Source: Aquimarina atlantica (lineage in GTDB: Bacteria > Bacteroidota > Bacteroidia > Flavobacteriales > Flavobacteriaceae). Taken from it: a DNA stretch of 64,000 bases. Shown here piece after piece: positions 50,725 through 60,239 of this stretch (its first letter is position 1; every line of letters begins with the position of its first letter). The position numbers and the translations under genes are program-made. Under the pieces are notes generated by a model. It saw only the letters and a list, made by a program, of their open reading frames with translations, had not been told where the DNA came from and made no database searches. The stretch covers positions 186,001 to 250,000 of the forward strand of contig NZ_AQRA01000001.1 of assembly GCF_000626715.1 (NCBI RefSeq), in the 5' to 3' direction.

Positions 50725-53397
50725 ATGGATTTGGAAAACGAAAACGAAGAATTACATCACGATTTAAACCCTGAAGATCACGAACCACAAGAGGTGATTA
50801 CCAAGGTCACAGGAATGTACAAAGACTGGTTTCTGGATTATGCATCTTATGTAATCCTGGAGCGTGCAGTACCTGCAATTGAAGATGGTCTAAAACCAGT
50901 ACAACGCCGTATTCTTCATTCTATGAAGGATTTAGATGATGGTCGATACAATAAGGTGGCCAATATTGTAGGGCATACAATGCAATATCACCCCCATGGA
51001 GATGCCAGTATTTCTGATGCCATGGTGCAAGTAGGACAAAAGGAATTACTAATCGATATGCAAGGGAACTGGGGTAATATCCTTACTGGGGATAGAGCAG
51101 CAGCTTCGAGATATATAGAAGCTCGGCTATCTAAATTTGCATTAGATGTGGTATATAATCCCAAAGTTACCGAATGGCAATTGTCATACGATGGAAGAAA
51201 AAAAGAACCTATTAATCTCCCGGTTAAATTTCCTTTGTTACTAGCTCAAGGTGCAGAAGGAATAGCCGTTGGATTAAGTACTAAAATTCTTCCTCATAAT
51301 TTTATAGAATTAATAGATGCATCAATAAAACATTTACAAGGTAAACGATTTACGATTTTACCCGATTTTCCTACATCTGGTATTGCAGATTTTACCAATT
51401 ATAATGATGGTAATCGAGGAGGTAAGGTAAGAGTACGTGCAAAAATTTCACAATATGACAAAAATACTTTGGTCATAAATGAAATACCGTTTTCTACAAC
51501 AACAACTTCTTTAATAGATTCTATTCTTAAAGCAAATGAGAAAGGAAAGATAAAAGTTAAAAAAATAGAGGATAATACTGCAGCAGAAGTAGAAATACTG
51601 GTACATCTTCCTTCGGGTATTTCTCCTGATAAAACAATCGATGCTTTATATGCATTTACGAATTGCGAAGTATCTATTTCTCCTCTTGGTTGTGTAATAG
51701 AAGATAATAAACCAAACTTTATTGGTGTTTCAGAAATGTTACGTCGTTCTACAGACAATACTGTAGAATTATTGAAAAGAGAACTCGAAATTCAATTAAG
51801 TGAGTTACAGGAACAATGGCACTTTGCTTCGTTAGAAAGAATTTTTATAGAAAATCGTATTTATCGTGATATTGAAGAAGTAGATACCTGGGAAGGAGTG
51901 ATAGAAGCAATTGATAAAGGGTTGAAACCTCATATAAAACACTTAAAACGAGCAGTTACCGAAGAAGATATTGTACGTCTAACAGAAATTCGAATTAAAC
52001 GTATTTCTAAATTTGATATTGATAAAGCGCAACAAAAAATAGAAGCGCTTGAAGAAGATATAGCCCAGGTAAAATATAATCTCGAACATCTTATTGAGTT
52101 TGCTATAGATTATTTTAAAAGGCTAAAAACTACATACGGTAAAGGAAAAGAGCGTAAAACCGAAATCAAGATCTTTGATGATATTGAAGCTACCAAAGTA
52201 GTAATTCGAAATACAAAATTATATGTAAATCGAGAAGAAGGATTTATAGGAACTTCGCTTCGTAGGGATGAATATGTAGCAGATTGTTCTGATATTGATG
52301 ATATTATATGTTTTACAGGAGAAGGAAAGTTGATGATCACCAAAGTTGGATCAAAGACTTTTATTGGTAAAAATATAATTCATGTTGCTGTCTTTAAGAA
52401 AAAGGATAAGCGTACTATCTATAATTTGATTTATCAGGATGGTAGAGGTGGAGCTTCGTATGTTAAGCGTTTTGCTGTTACCGGGGTTACCAGAGATAAA
52501 GAATATGACCTTACTCAGGGCAAAAAATCATCTAAGATTTCATATTTTTCGGCAAACCCGAATGGAGAAGCCGAAGTAGTTACTATATATCTAAGACAGG
52601 CCGGAAGTATCAAAAAATTAAAATTTGATCTGGATTTTGCAGATTTACTAATCAAAGGTAGAGGAGTAAAAGGAAATATTGTTACTAAGTATAACATTAA
52701 GAAAATTGAACTAAAAGAACAGGGAGTATCTACTTTAAAACCACGAAGGATTTGGTTTGATGATTCTGTGCAACGACTTAATGTAGATGGGAGAGGAGAA
52801 TTGTTGGGAGAATTTAGAGGAGAAGATCGTATTTTGGTTATAAATCAAAATGGTGTTGCAAAGACAATTATCCCCGAAATGACATTGCATTTTAGTTCAG
52901 ATATGATTGTTTTAGAAAAATGGAAACCTAAAAAACCAATATCTGCAATATATTGGGATGGAGAGAAAGAACGATATTATGTGAAACGATTTTTAATTGA
53001 AAATTCTGAACGCGAAGAGAATTTTATTACAGAACATCAAAAATCTTTCTTAGAGGTTGTCTCTACTGATTATAGACCGATGGCAGAAATAGTATTTTCT
53101 AAGCTTAGAGGTAAAGATCAACGACCTAACGAAGAAATAAATCTAGAAGAGTTTATATCGATCAAAGGAATAAAAGCGCTAGGGAATCAGTTAACTACAC
53201 ATAAAGTAAAACAAATCAATTTACTGGATCCATTGCCATATGAAGAACAAGAATCCCTTCCTGCCGAAGAAATTGAAGTGATTGAAGAAGAGAATGTATC
53301 TCCAGAAGCAACAGATTCTAAAACTTCGACAAAACCTGCAGATAATGATAATGATACCGATGCAGGAGGAGAAGGAGAACAAGCTAGTTTGTTCTAG
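50725..53397 (+). CDS. parC: DNA topoisomerase IV subunit A
   Basis: 890 residues. Winged-helix and tower domains are followed by a beta-pinwheel C-terminal domain and an acidic tail (EEIEVIEEENVSPEATD). The active-site Tyr130 is in AAASRYIEARL. The quinolone-resistance region reads YHPHGDASISDAMVQ; the position aligning with Ser80 of E. coli ParC is alanine and that of Glu84 is aspartate. It is coupled with parE. A hairpin terminator follows. Confidence 0.95.
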   Translation: MDLENENEELHHDLNPEDHEPQEVITKVTGMYKDWFLDYASYVILERAVPAIEDGLKPVQRRILHSMKDLDDGRYNKVANIVGHTMQYHPHGDASISDAMVQVGQKELLIDMQGNWGNILTGDRAAASRYIEARLSKFALDVVYNPKVTEWQLSYDGRKKEPINLPVKFPLLLAQGAEGIAVGLSTKILPHNFIELIDASIKHLQGKRFTILPDFPTSGIADFTNYNDGNRGGKVRVRAKISQYDKNTLVINEIPFSTTTTSLIDSILKANEKGKIKVKKIEDNTAAEVEILVHLPSGISPDKTIDALYAFTNCEVSISPLGCVIEDNKPNFIGVSEMLRRSTDNTVELLKRELEIQLSELQEQWHFASLERIFIENRIYRDIEEVDTWEGVIEAIDKGLKPHIKHLKRAVTEEDIVRLTEIRIKRISKFDIDKAQQKIEALEEDIAQVKYNLEHLIEFAIDYFKRLKTTYGKGKERKTEIKIFDDIEATKVVIRNTKLYVNREEGFIGTSLRRDEYVADCSDIDDIICFTGEGKLMITKVGSKTFIGKNIIHVAVFKKKDKRTIYNLIYQDGRGGASYVKRFAVTGVTRDKEYDLTQGKKSSKISYFSANPNGEAEVVTIYLRQAGSIKKLKFDLDFADLLIKGRGVKGNIVTKYNIKKIELKEQGVSTLKPRRIWFDDSVQRLNVDGRGELLGEFRGEDRILVINQNGVAKTIIPEMTLHFSSDMIVLEKWKPKKPISAIYWDGEKERYYVKRFLIENSEREENFITEHQKSFLEVVSTDYRPMAEIVFSKLRGKDQRPNEEINLEEFISIKGIKALGNQLTTHKVKQINLLDPLPYEEQESLPAEEIEVIEEENVSPEATDSKTSTKPADNDNDTDAGGEGEQASLF

Positions 53398-53421
53398 ATT
53401 TTGATTAAAAAATAAAAAATT

Positions 53422-53451
53422 AGACCCATTTCTATCTTCAAAAATGGGTCT
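53422..53451 (+). terminator. Terminator of parE-parC
   Basis: AGACCCATTT (53422-53431) pairs with AAATGGGTCT (53442-53451), followed by a T run, 25 bases after the parC stop. Confidence 0.8.
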
Positions 53452-53542
53452 TTTTTTATTACACTTATCAATTTAATGCGATCAATTATTGTAAAAACAA
53501 GAGCGATTATATAGTACAGGTTTTTAAAATTTAAAACCTTAA

Positions 53543-53550
53543 TACTTTTG
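53543..53550 (+). promoter_or_regulatory. Bacteroidota -7 element for the 66-residue gene
   Basis: TACTTTTG (TAnnTTTG) ends 32 bases before the ATG at 53583. Confidence 0.5.
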
Positions 53551-53582
53551 CTATTTATATTTAATTTAAAAAAAATAGTATA

Positions 53583-53783
53583 ATGAAAAGTACATTAGGA
53601 AAATTCAAAAAATTTGAAATAGAAAAATCTAAGTTAAAAGACATTAAAGGAGAAAGTTGGGTTTGTTCGATGACTGATATAAAGGGCAGTGCATTTGTAA
53701 CCAAACACTCTCAGGTTAAAGCTTTCTTGGCAAGAGGTTATCACTGTGAACAACCACGGGTAAAATTAATGAATGTACTGTAG
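53583..53783 (+). CDS. 66-residue protein with a RiPP-leader-like N-terminus
   Basis: 66 residues. The first 24 (MKSTLGKFKKFEIEKSKLKD and IKGE) resemble Bacteroidota natural-product precursor leaders such as xKLxxFxIEKxKLxxIKGG, except that the last residues are GE rather than GG. The remainder (SWVCSMTDIKGSAFVTKHSQ and so on) has two cysteines 27 residues apart (VCSM and YHCEQ) and several basic residues. No modifying enzyme or exporter is nearby. It has its own promoter element and terminator, so it is a stand-alone gene. It could equally be a small housekeeping protein. Confidence 0.65.
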   Translation: MKSTLGKFKKFEIEKSKLKDIKGESWVCSMTDIKGSAFVTKHSQVKAFLARGYHCEQPRVKLMNVL

Positions 53784-53808
53784 AAATTTATGTATAAAAT
53801 TGAGGTAT

Positions 53809-53846
53809 AAAAAAACTGTGATACTTTATAAGTTCACAGTTTTTTT
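53809..53846. terminator. Bidirectional terminator between the 66-residue gene and the PhnA gene
   Basis: 13-base arms (AAAAAAACTGTGA and TCACAGTTTTTTT) pair perfectly with a 12-base loop. Both flanking genes point toward it. Confidence 0.85.
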
Positions 53847-53884
53847 ATACGTATCCTGATACTGTTCTATTACCTGTAATCTTC

Positions 53885-54463
53885 TTAAGATTTCTTTACA
53901 AACTTTGTTAGAATAACAATATGTTGCCCATTTGCACGACCTTCGATATGTTCTGGATTGTCATGAACTAATGAGATATTTCTAACATGAGTACCTCGTT
54001 TAGCAGTAAAATTAGCGCCTTTTACATCGAGATCTTTAATTAAAACAACAGAATCTCCAGCTTGTAATAGCGCACCATTAGCATCTAGATGTTTAATTGC
54101 ATTTTCTTTATCATCCCCATCTCCAGTAGCATTTGCCCATGCTGTCATGTCGTCATCCAAATAAAGCATATCTAATAAGTCTTGCGGCCAACCTTCAGAC
54201 TTTAATCTATGTAACATTCTCCATGCCATTACTTGTACAGCAGGAACTTCACTCCACATACTATCATTAAGGCAACGCCAGTGATTTATATCTACTTTCT
54301 CTGGGTCTTCTATTTGTTCTAAGCACACTTGAGAAATAAGAATATGCGAGTCCAGACCCGTTCCCGGAGATTTAGGTACTTCATAGACTTTCAAATTTTC
54401 AGTTACTCCTGATAATTCACATACAGATCCGCTACGCTTGTGTAATTCTCTTTCTAGACTCAT
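53885..54463 (-). CDS. PhnA domain protein
   Basis: 192 residues. The N-terminus (LERELHKRSGSVCELSGVTE) is the short zinc-ribbon-like part, with one cysteine pair only partly kept, and the C-terminus is the PhnA domain (LLQAGDSVVLIKDLDVKGAN followed by KRGTHVRNISL, then IEGRANGQHIVILTKFVKK). The name comes from the E. coli phosphonate-linked protein, but PhnA domain proteins are not shown to act in phosphonate breakdown. No phn genes are in the window. Function unknown. Confidence 0.88.
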   Translation of the reverse strand: MSLERELHKRSGSVCELSGVTENLKVYEVPKSPGTGLDSHILISQVCLEQIEDPEKVDINHWRCLNDSMWSEVPAVQVMAWRMLHRLKSEGWPQDLLDMLYLDDDMTAWANATGDGDDKENAIKHLDANGALLQAGDSVVLIKDLDVKGANFTAKRGTHVRNISLVHDNPEHIEGRANGQHIVILTKFVKKS

Positions 54464-54571
54464 TATAATGATATGTTTACTATATGGATTGTTTAGTACT
54501 GCAAAAGTGCATTAAAATTTGTAATTATGAAATAGCAGATACCCTATTTATTGATGATGGTAAATAATAAT

Positions 54572-54603
54572 AAAAACCCATTAGAATTCAAAAATGTAAT
54601 GGG
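54572..54603 (-). terminator. Terminator of the third TonB-type receptor
   Basis: On the minus strand CCCATTA and TAATGGG pair with a 13-base loop and run into a T tract, 36 bases past the stop at 54639. Confidence 0.75.
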
Positions 54604-54638
54604 CCTTTAGTGTCGAAATTTTAATACCTGTTCATTGA

Positions 54639-56993
54639 TTAATCTGGTAAACGGTCACGATCAGATTTTTTACGATTAAATCGATATGTAAGAGTTGCAG
54701 TAACCCTTCTGCCGCTTCTAACAGTAGAGGAAACCAAATTGTAGTTTTGCCCTGTAATTGTAGATTTATTAATTCTCGAATCAAAAATGTTATTTACATT
54801 AAATGTCAAAGAGGCTTTATCTTCAAATAGGTCTTTACTAATTCCAAAATTTGCCCAATATTGTGATTTAATAAGTCTTTGACCACTATTACTTTTTCCT
54901 TGGTAGGTGAAATTTGTTTGTATAGAAAACCCTTTTGAAAACTTCATTCTAGAACTTACTCGTGTAGACCATTGCGTGTCTTCTGTATCATAATTGATAT
55001 TTTCATAAGTACCTTCTTGAGTAAAAGTATAATAGTTAAACTCGCCCGATAGTCGCCACCATTTAAATGGGTTATATGTGGTTGCCAGTTCAAATCCAAA
55101 ACGTTTTTCACGAGATAAGTTTACTGGTGTTGTTATAAAACCACCTTGAGCTGTAGGTGAAGTAATAAACTGAAAGAAATCGGTATGGTATTGATGGTAA
55201 ATTGACGGGTTGAGTGTTATTTTAGTCCACCGTTTTAATAGTGCAAGTTCAAGAATATTAGCATAGGAAGGGTTTAAATCGGGGTTTCCTGCAAAGAGAT
55301 CTCTGGGATCCGAAAGTCCACCAAATGGGTTTAACTGCCAGAATCGAGGTCTATTAATTCTTCTGCTATAACTTAATTGAAGATTGGTCCTTTCTGTAAA
55401 ATTATAAGTAAGATGAGTGGTAGGAAATATATCTGTGTATTTTTTGGTATTACTAAAAAGTGCTTCACGGTCATTAATACCAATATCAGAGTGTTCTAAT
55501 CTAACTCCAAGAAGGTAATTAAACTTTTTTCTATTGTTACCATATTGCATATATGCTCCATAAATACGCTCGTCATAGTCCAGACGATTGTCAAAACCTT
55601 CTATTATTTGATCGTCTATCCATGCAGTATAATCACTGGTAATTCTCCTGATTTCAGCCCTAAGACCTGTTTCTAATCTTGATTTTTCGGTTAATGGTGA
55701 TATGAAATCAGATAATATGAGTAAATCTTTACTGCTTTCTACATCACGGGTTCTGATTCTTGATAAACTTCCTTCAGTAGGAAGAATGCGTTGTTGTGTG
55801 ATCATTTCATTTTCATCATCATTCCAAAAGTCATACTGAACATTAGTAGTAAATTTTTGTCCCTTTTTATTAAATGTCTTTACGTAATTGATTTCTAACT
55901 GGTTAAAATTTTGAGGTTCTTCATAATTTTCTTTTCGGGATAGTATACTATCGGTTTCTTTATTAGTATTTAGATACGTATATATGAAATCGGTTTTATC
56001 TGTATTTCTTAATTTGTTATGATAAAAACTAGCTGTAAGTGTGTTTTTATCATTAATGTAATAATCTCCACCAAAATAGATATTGTAATGATCATCATTT
56101 CTCTTGGTGTCTGCATTAAGATTTACACTATTGGTTATATCATCTGTTAAAGTCGTTTGTGTTTGTTTTTCTTCTCCAAAAAAGTTAGCATATCTGTATC
56201 CCAGGTTAGCGAATACATTAATTTTTTCTGTTTTGTAATTCAGATTAATATTAGCATTATGATTTGCAGGAATTCCTGAAGTAAGTTGTAAAGAGCCTCC
56301 AAAACCAGAACGTTTATTTTTTTTAAGAATAATATTTATGATACCAGCCGCACCTTCAGACTCGTATCTGGCCGAAGGATTCGTAATTACTTCTACTTTT
56401 TCGATGTTTTCTGCCGGGATTTGTTCAAGCCCATTGTTTGCAGTAAGTACAGAAGGTTTACCGTTAATTAATATTCTAACACTCGGATTTCCTCTAAGAC
56501 TAACACCTCCTGCCGCGTCTACACTTACCGAAGGTACGTTGTCTAATACATCACTTATGGTTCCTCCCTTATGAATAAGATCTTTTCCTACATTAAATAC
56601 TTTTTTATCCAATTTATACTCGACAGTAGTTTTTTCTGATACAATAGTTACTTCTGCCAATTGCTCATTATCTTCTTCAAGTTCTATGGTATTAAGAGTA
56701 TGATCTGCATCAATGGTTATATTATTTAGTATATAAGGTTTAAAAGAGATATATTCTATTTTGATATGGTATTTCCCGGGAGAAACTTCTATCCCAAAAT
56801 TTCCTTCTGCATTGGTGATTCCACCAGTGATTGTTTTTTGATCTATAGCGTTTATAATTGTTATTGTTGCAAACTCTAAGGGTTGTTTATATACTTTTTC
56901 TATTATCTTACCGCTAAGTGTTAGTTGTTTTGATATTTGGGCTTGTAATGACATAAAACCACTTAACAAGCATATAAATGCTATTTTTTTCAT
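54639..56993 (-). CDS. TonB-dependent outer-membrane beta-barrel protein
   Basis: 784 residues from ATG 56993 (MKKIAFICLLSGFMSLQAQ, signal peptide); the reading from 57071 adds 26 residues without signal character. A carboxypeptidase-regulatory-like domain (LSGKIIEKVYKQPLEFATIT), a plug domain (VPSVSVDAAGGVSLRGNPSV, RILINGKPSVL, EKVEVITNPSARYESEGAAG), and an OMP_b-brl_3-type barrel follow. This subfamily is distinct from receptors A and B. It has its own terminator. Substrate unknown. Confidence 0.92.
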   Translation of the reverse strand: MKKIAFICLLSGFMSLQAQISKQLTLSGKIIEKVYKQPLEFATITIINAIDQKTITGGITNAEGNFGIEVSPGKYHIKIEYISFKPYILNNITIDADHTLNTIELEEDNEQLAEVTIVSEKTTVEYKLDKKVFNVGKDLIHKGGTISDVLDNVPSVSVDAAGGVSLRGNPSVRILINGKPSVLTANNGLEQIPAENIEKVEVITNPSARYESEGAAGIINIILKKNKRSGFGGSLQLTSGIPANHNANINLNYKTEKINVFANLGYRYANFFGEEKQTQTTLTDDITNSVNLNADTKRNDDHYNIYFGGDYYINDKNTLTASFYHNKLRNTDKTDFIYTYLNTNKETDSILSRKENYEEPQNFNQLEINYVKTFNKKGQKFTTNVQYDFWNDDENEMITQQRILPTEGSLSRIRTRDVESSKDLLILSDFISPLTEKSRLETGLRAEIRRITSDYTAWIDDQIIEGFDNRLDYDERIYGAYMQYGNNRKKFNYLLGVRLEHSDIGINDREALFSNTKKYTDIFPTTHLTYNFTERTNLQLSYSRRINRPRFWQLNPFGGLSDPRDLFAGNPDLNPSYANILELALLKRWTKITLNPSIYHQYHTDFFQFITSPTAQGGFITTPVNLSREKRFGFELATTYNPFKWWRLSGEFNYYTFTQEGTYENINYDTEDTQWSTRVSSRMKFSKGFSIQTNFTYQGKSNSGQRLIKSQYWANFGISKDLFEDKASLTFNVNNIFDSRINKSTITGQNYNLVSSTVRSGRRVTATLTYRFNRKKSDRDRLPD

Positions 56994-57188
56994 TCTGATT
57001 CGTTTTTTGATTCTTGCCAAAAGTGCTTGTTTTATCAGTGTAGATTTTAAGTTATCGACAGATACTATCAAAAAATCGTCAGATGATAAAAAAGGATGAG
57101 TAGGAAGTATTCGTCTTTTATTTTATCTGATTGAGGTGGTTTTTTTATGAATTCGTCTATTTCATCACTTTAAAAGCGATACAGCAAC

Positions 57189-57196
57189 TATTTTTG
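57189..57196 (+). promoter_or_regulatory. Bacteroidota -7 element for the metal-binding/hydrolase gene
   Basis: TATTTTTG (TAnnTTTG) ends 25 bases before the ATG at 57222. Confidence 0.5.
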
Positions 57197-57221
57197 AATT
57201 AAATATTATAATTACATAAAA

Positions 57222-58307
57222 ATGAAACCAACCTTTCTACTTGTCATAGTTCTGGTTTTTACTTCTTTTGATAATCAAATAGAAGACTACGTCTGTAAGC
57301 CTTGCGGATTATCTTGCGATGAATTAATTTTTCCTAAAGCAGGAACCTGCCCACATTGTAAAATGAAACTCATAAAGAAGAGTGATCTTAAAAAAGAAAA
57401 AGAATTAGTTTTAAATGAAGTTAATATTCAAAACGGTTCGGGAGAATTTCTTATTGACGGAGGAAATCGAAGTAAAGACAAGACTATAAAAGTGTTTTAT
57501 CATAAACCAAAAAAATACCAACCAGAATCTAAAATTTTGATTATTGTCCCCGGGGCAGGAAGAAACGGTGATAGCTATAGAGATGCCTGGATTTCGGCTT
57601 CAGAAAAATATGGCGTTCTTATTCTTTCTCCAATGTATTCTGAAAAACAATATGGATTTGGTGACTATCATATGTGTGGATTGATGTATGATTTGAATCT
57701 AAAGAATACTATAGAATATGTAAAAAACTCTAATATTGTAAAATTAAAAGAGGAAGGATTTACTTTTAAAGTAAATTCTGATCCCGAAAAATGGATTTTT
57801 AATGATTTCGATAGGATATTTGATCTTGTTATTGATTCTCTGGGTGCTACCCAAACCCAATATGATCTTTTTGGGCACTCTGCAGGTGGTCAAATTTTAC
57901 ATCGCATGGCAATCTTTCAACATACCTCTAAAGCCAATAGGATTGTAGCATCTAATTCTGGGTTTTATACGTTACCGGATTTTGAATCCGAACTTCCTTT
58001 TGGAATAAAAAATACAAAACTTACTGACCAAGATTTGAAATCTTCGTTTAGAAAAAAACTAATCTTATATATTGGAGAATTAGATAATGAACATGAAATG
58101 GGAGGTACCTTGTTGAGATCAGTGTCTGCTGATAAACAAGGAAAACATAGATTAGAAAGAGGAAAATTCTTTTTTAATACGGCAAAAACGAAAGCAAAGA
58201 AGATGAATCTCGATTTTAATTGGGAATTGAAAATAATACCCAATATTGGTCATGATCATCGAAAAATGGGAGCATCTGCTGCCGAATTTCTTTATAAAAA
58301 ACAGTAA
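57222..58307 (+). CDS. Heavy-metal-binding domain fused to an alpha/beta hydrolase
   Basis: 361 residues. Signal peptide MKPTFLLVIVLVFTSFDNQ. Residues about 23-50 hold a cysteine cluster, YVCKPCGLSCDELIFPKAGT then CPHCKMKL, resembling the heavy-metal-binding domain of copper efflux proteins but with an extra cysteine pair. From about residue 75 an alpha/beta hydrolase follows: LIIVPGAGRNGDSYRDAW, the nucleophile elbow FGHSAGGQILHRM (G-x-S-x-G), and a C-terminal histidine in IPNIGHDHRKMG. It resembles secreted polyhydroxybutyrate or feruloyl esterase-like hydrolases. The fusion suggests metal-dependent attachment or sensing; that is inference. Confidence 0.75.
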   Translation: MKPTFLLVIVLVFTSFDNQIEDYVCKPCGLSCDELIFPKAGTCPHCKMKLIKKSDLKKEKELVLNEVNIQNGSGEFLIDGGNRSKDKTIKVFYHKPKKYQPESKILIIVPGAGRNGDSYRDAWISASEKYGVLILSPMYSEKQYGFGDYHMCGLMYDLNLKNTIEYVKNSNIVKLKEEGFTFKVNSDPEKWIFNDFDRIFDLVIDSLGATQTQYDLFGHSAGGQILHRMAIFQHTSKANRIVASNSGFYTLPDFESELPFGIKNTKLTDQDLKSSFRKKLILYIGELDNEHEMGGTLLRSVSADKQGKHRLERGKFFFNTAKTKAKKMNLDFNWELKIIPNIGHDHRKMGASAAEFLYKKQ

Positions 58308-58406
58308 AATCTATAGTAAGGAATCTCCTCAGGAAAACAGTATTTTGGAGTAAAATAAATCATTTCTTTTTTGAGAAAGAATCGCACATAACAGTATATT
58401 TAGATT

Positions 58407-59468
58407 ATGAATTTTAAAAAAATAAAAGAAGATTTTAAACAGTCAAAATTATCTTTTCATATTGTATTTTGGTTGGTTGTGTTATTGTTTTTCATGGTTA
58501 GAGATGATTTTGAAGAAAATCATACAATGATTGCTTCTTTGGTCTATAAGACTTGTATTATGATTCCTCAGATATTGGCTTCGTATTCTCTAGCATACGT
58601 TTTGGTTCCCAAATTTATATATACAAAAAGATATGTGAGTTTTACTGTTTTGATTATTCTTAGTGCTTACATATTTAGTGCATTAAGTAGAGTATTGATA
58701 GTTCATATAGCAGAACCTTTGGTAAGAGTGCCTCCATTTACTCAAGAATCAATAGCAGAGATTTTTCTGGATGTAAAATTCTTAATGACTCATTATTTTC
58801 CTAGTATTTATATAGCTGCGCTAATTTTTGTGGCAGTTCGGTTTATAGTTGATATTTCTAAGGTGAAACAACAAAACTTGTTATTAGAAAAAGCGAAAGT
58901 GGGAGCGGAGTTAAAAATGCTTAAGACGCAATTACACCCTCATTTTCTATTTAATACACTTAATAATATCTATATGTTGTCTTTAGAGAATTCTCCAAAA
59001 ACTCCAGAATCAATAAGTAAGTTATCAGAGATATTGGATTATGTATTATATAGATGTAATACTAAATTTGTTTCGGTTACAAACGAAATTTCTTTTTTAG
59101 AAAATTATATTGGTCTCGAAAAACTACGATATGATGATCGTTTACAGGTAACATTTAATACATCATTAGAGAAGGATATTGAAATAGCTCCGCTTATATT
59201 ACTTCCATTGGTAGAAAATGCCTTTAAACATGGAGCAGGAGAGGATAGCGGATCTCCAAAAATTGATATTTCTATTCGTTATCAAAACACTATTTTTACC
59301 TTTGTAGTTGCTAATTCTATTGCAAATTCAACCCAAGAAAGAGTTAAGGATTCTATTGGACTGAATAACATTACCCAACAATTAGATATGATTTATCCAG
59401 ATGGTTATGTCCTAAATATTGATGAAAAAGAAGATGTATTTACCGTAACGTTAGAAATTGAAATATGA
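58407..59468 (+). CDS. LytS-type sensor histidine kinase
   Basis: 353 residues. Four membrane helices span about 19-38, 45-66, 78-101 and 130-150, followed by the His_kinase domain: the phospho-acceptor His179 sits in LHPHFLFNTLNNIYML, with a HATPase region PLILLPLVENAFKHG and SIGLNNITQQLDMIY. It overlaps the response regulator gene by 4 bases (ATGA), so the two form a tightly coupled pair. The signal sensed is unknown. Confidence 0.93.
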   Translation: MNFKKIKEDFKQSKLSFHIVFWLVVLLFFMVRDDFEENHTMIASLVYKTCIMIPQILASYSLAYVLVPKFIYTKRYVSFTVLIILSAYIFSALSRVLIVHIAEPLVRVPPFTQESIAEIFLDVKFLMTHYFPSIYIAALIFVAVRFIVDISKVKQQNLLLEKAKVGAELKMLKTQLHPHFLFNTLNNIYMLSLENSPKTPESISKLSEILDYVLYRCNTKFVSVTNEISFLENYIGLEKLRYDDRLQVTFNTSLEKDIEIAPLILLPLVENAFKHGAGEDSGSPKIDISIRYQNTIFTFVVANSIANSTQERVKDSIGLNNITQQLDMIYPDGYVLNIDEKEDVFTVTLEIEI

Positions 59469-60196
59469 ATACAAGTACAACAAAAACAAGGTGTTTGATT
59501 GTAGATGACGAACCTTTAGCTGCAAGACTTATAGAAAAGCATATTTCTCAAATAGAATCTTTAGAAGTAGTAGCTTCTTGTAATAATGCATTAAAAGCAT
59601 TTGAAATTCTTAATAATGAAACCATTGATTTACTTTTTTTGGATGTAAAAATGCCATCGGTTACAGGAATTGATCTTTTAAAAACAATAAAACATCCTCC
59701 TAGCACCATATTAACAACGGCTTATAGGGATTATGCATTAGAAGGGTATGATCTGGATATAGTAGATTATATTTTGAAACCTGTAACTTTTGATCGGTTT
59801 TTTAAAGCGGTAGAACGTTATTTCAGAATAAAAAATGGAATACAGAGAAACGCAGAAGCTCCTGCTAATGCATTAACAAGTGAAAACCCATATATTCTTG
59901 TCAAATCAGGTAATAAACATCATAAAATACATTTAAATACTATTTTATACATAGAAAGTCTAAAAGATTATATAAAAATACATACCGATAAGAAATGTAT
60001 TGTGGCGAAGTATAAAATCGGTGATATAGAACTCGAATTAGCAGATAAAGAATTCTTAAGAACACACCGATCTTATATTATTAATCTAAAAAAAGTAACC
60101 GCTTTTACAACTAACGATATTGATATCGATACTGTAGAGATTCCTATAGGTGTTAGTTATAGAGATAAGGTGTTTCCTTTCTTAGAGAACATATGA
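59465..60196 (+). CDS. LytTR family response regulator
   Basis: 243 residues. Receiver domain with the phospho-acceptor Asp60 in LLFLDVKMP and the acidic pocket LIVDDEP; a LytTR DNA-binding domain at about 137-243 (YILVKSGNKHHKIHLNTILY, then YIESLKDYIKI, FLRTHRSYIINLKKV). It partners with the LytS kinase through a 4-base overlap. It may control nearby genes such as the hydrolase fusion or the TonB receptor, but no paired operator was found. Confidence 0.93.
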   Translation: MNTSTTKTRCLIVDDEPLAARLIEKHISQIESLEVVASCNNALKAFEILNNETIDLLFLDVKMPSVTGIDLLKTIKHPPSTILTTAYRDYALEGYDLDIVDYILKPVTFDRFFKAVERYFRIKNGIQRNAEAPANALTSENPYILVKSGNKHHKIHLNTILYIESLKDYIKIHTDKKCIVAKYKIGDIELELADKEFLRTHRSYIINLKKVTAFTTNDIDIDTVEIPIGVSYRDKVFPFLENI

Positions 60197-60239
60197 ATAC
60201 GCTCTATTTTTTAGATATTAAAATTTCAGGCTAAATATA

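Noticed and set aside
54639..57071. Start of the third TonB protein at 57071
   Set aside because: The extra 26 residues precede a clean signal peptide that begins at 56993.
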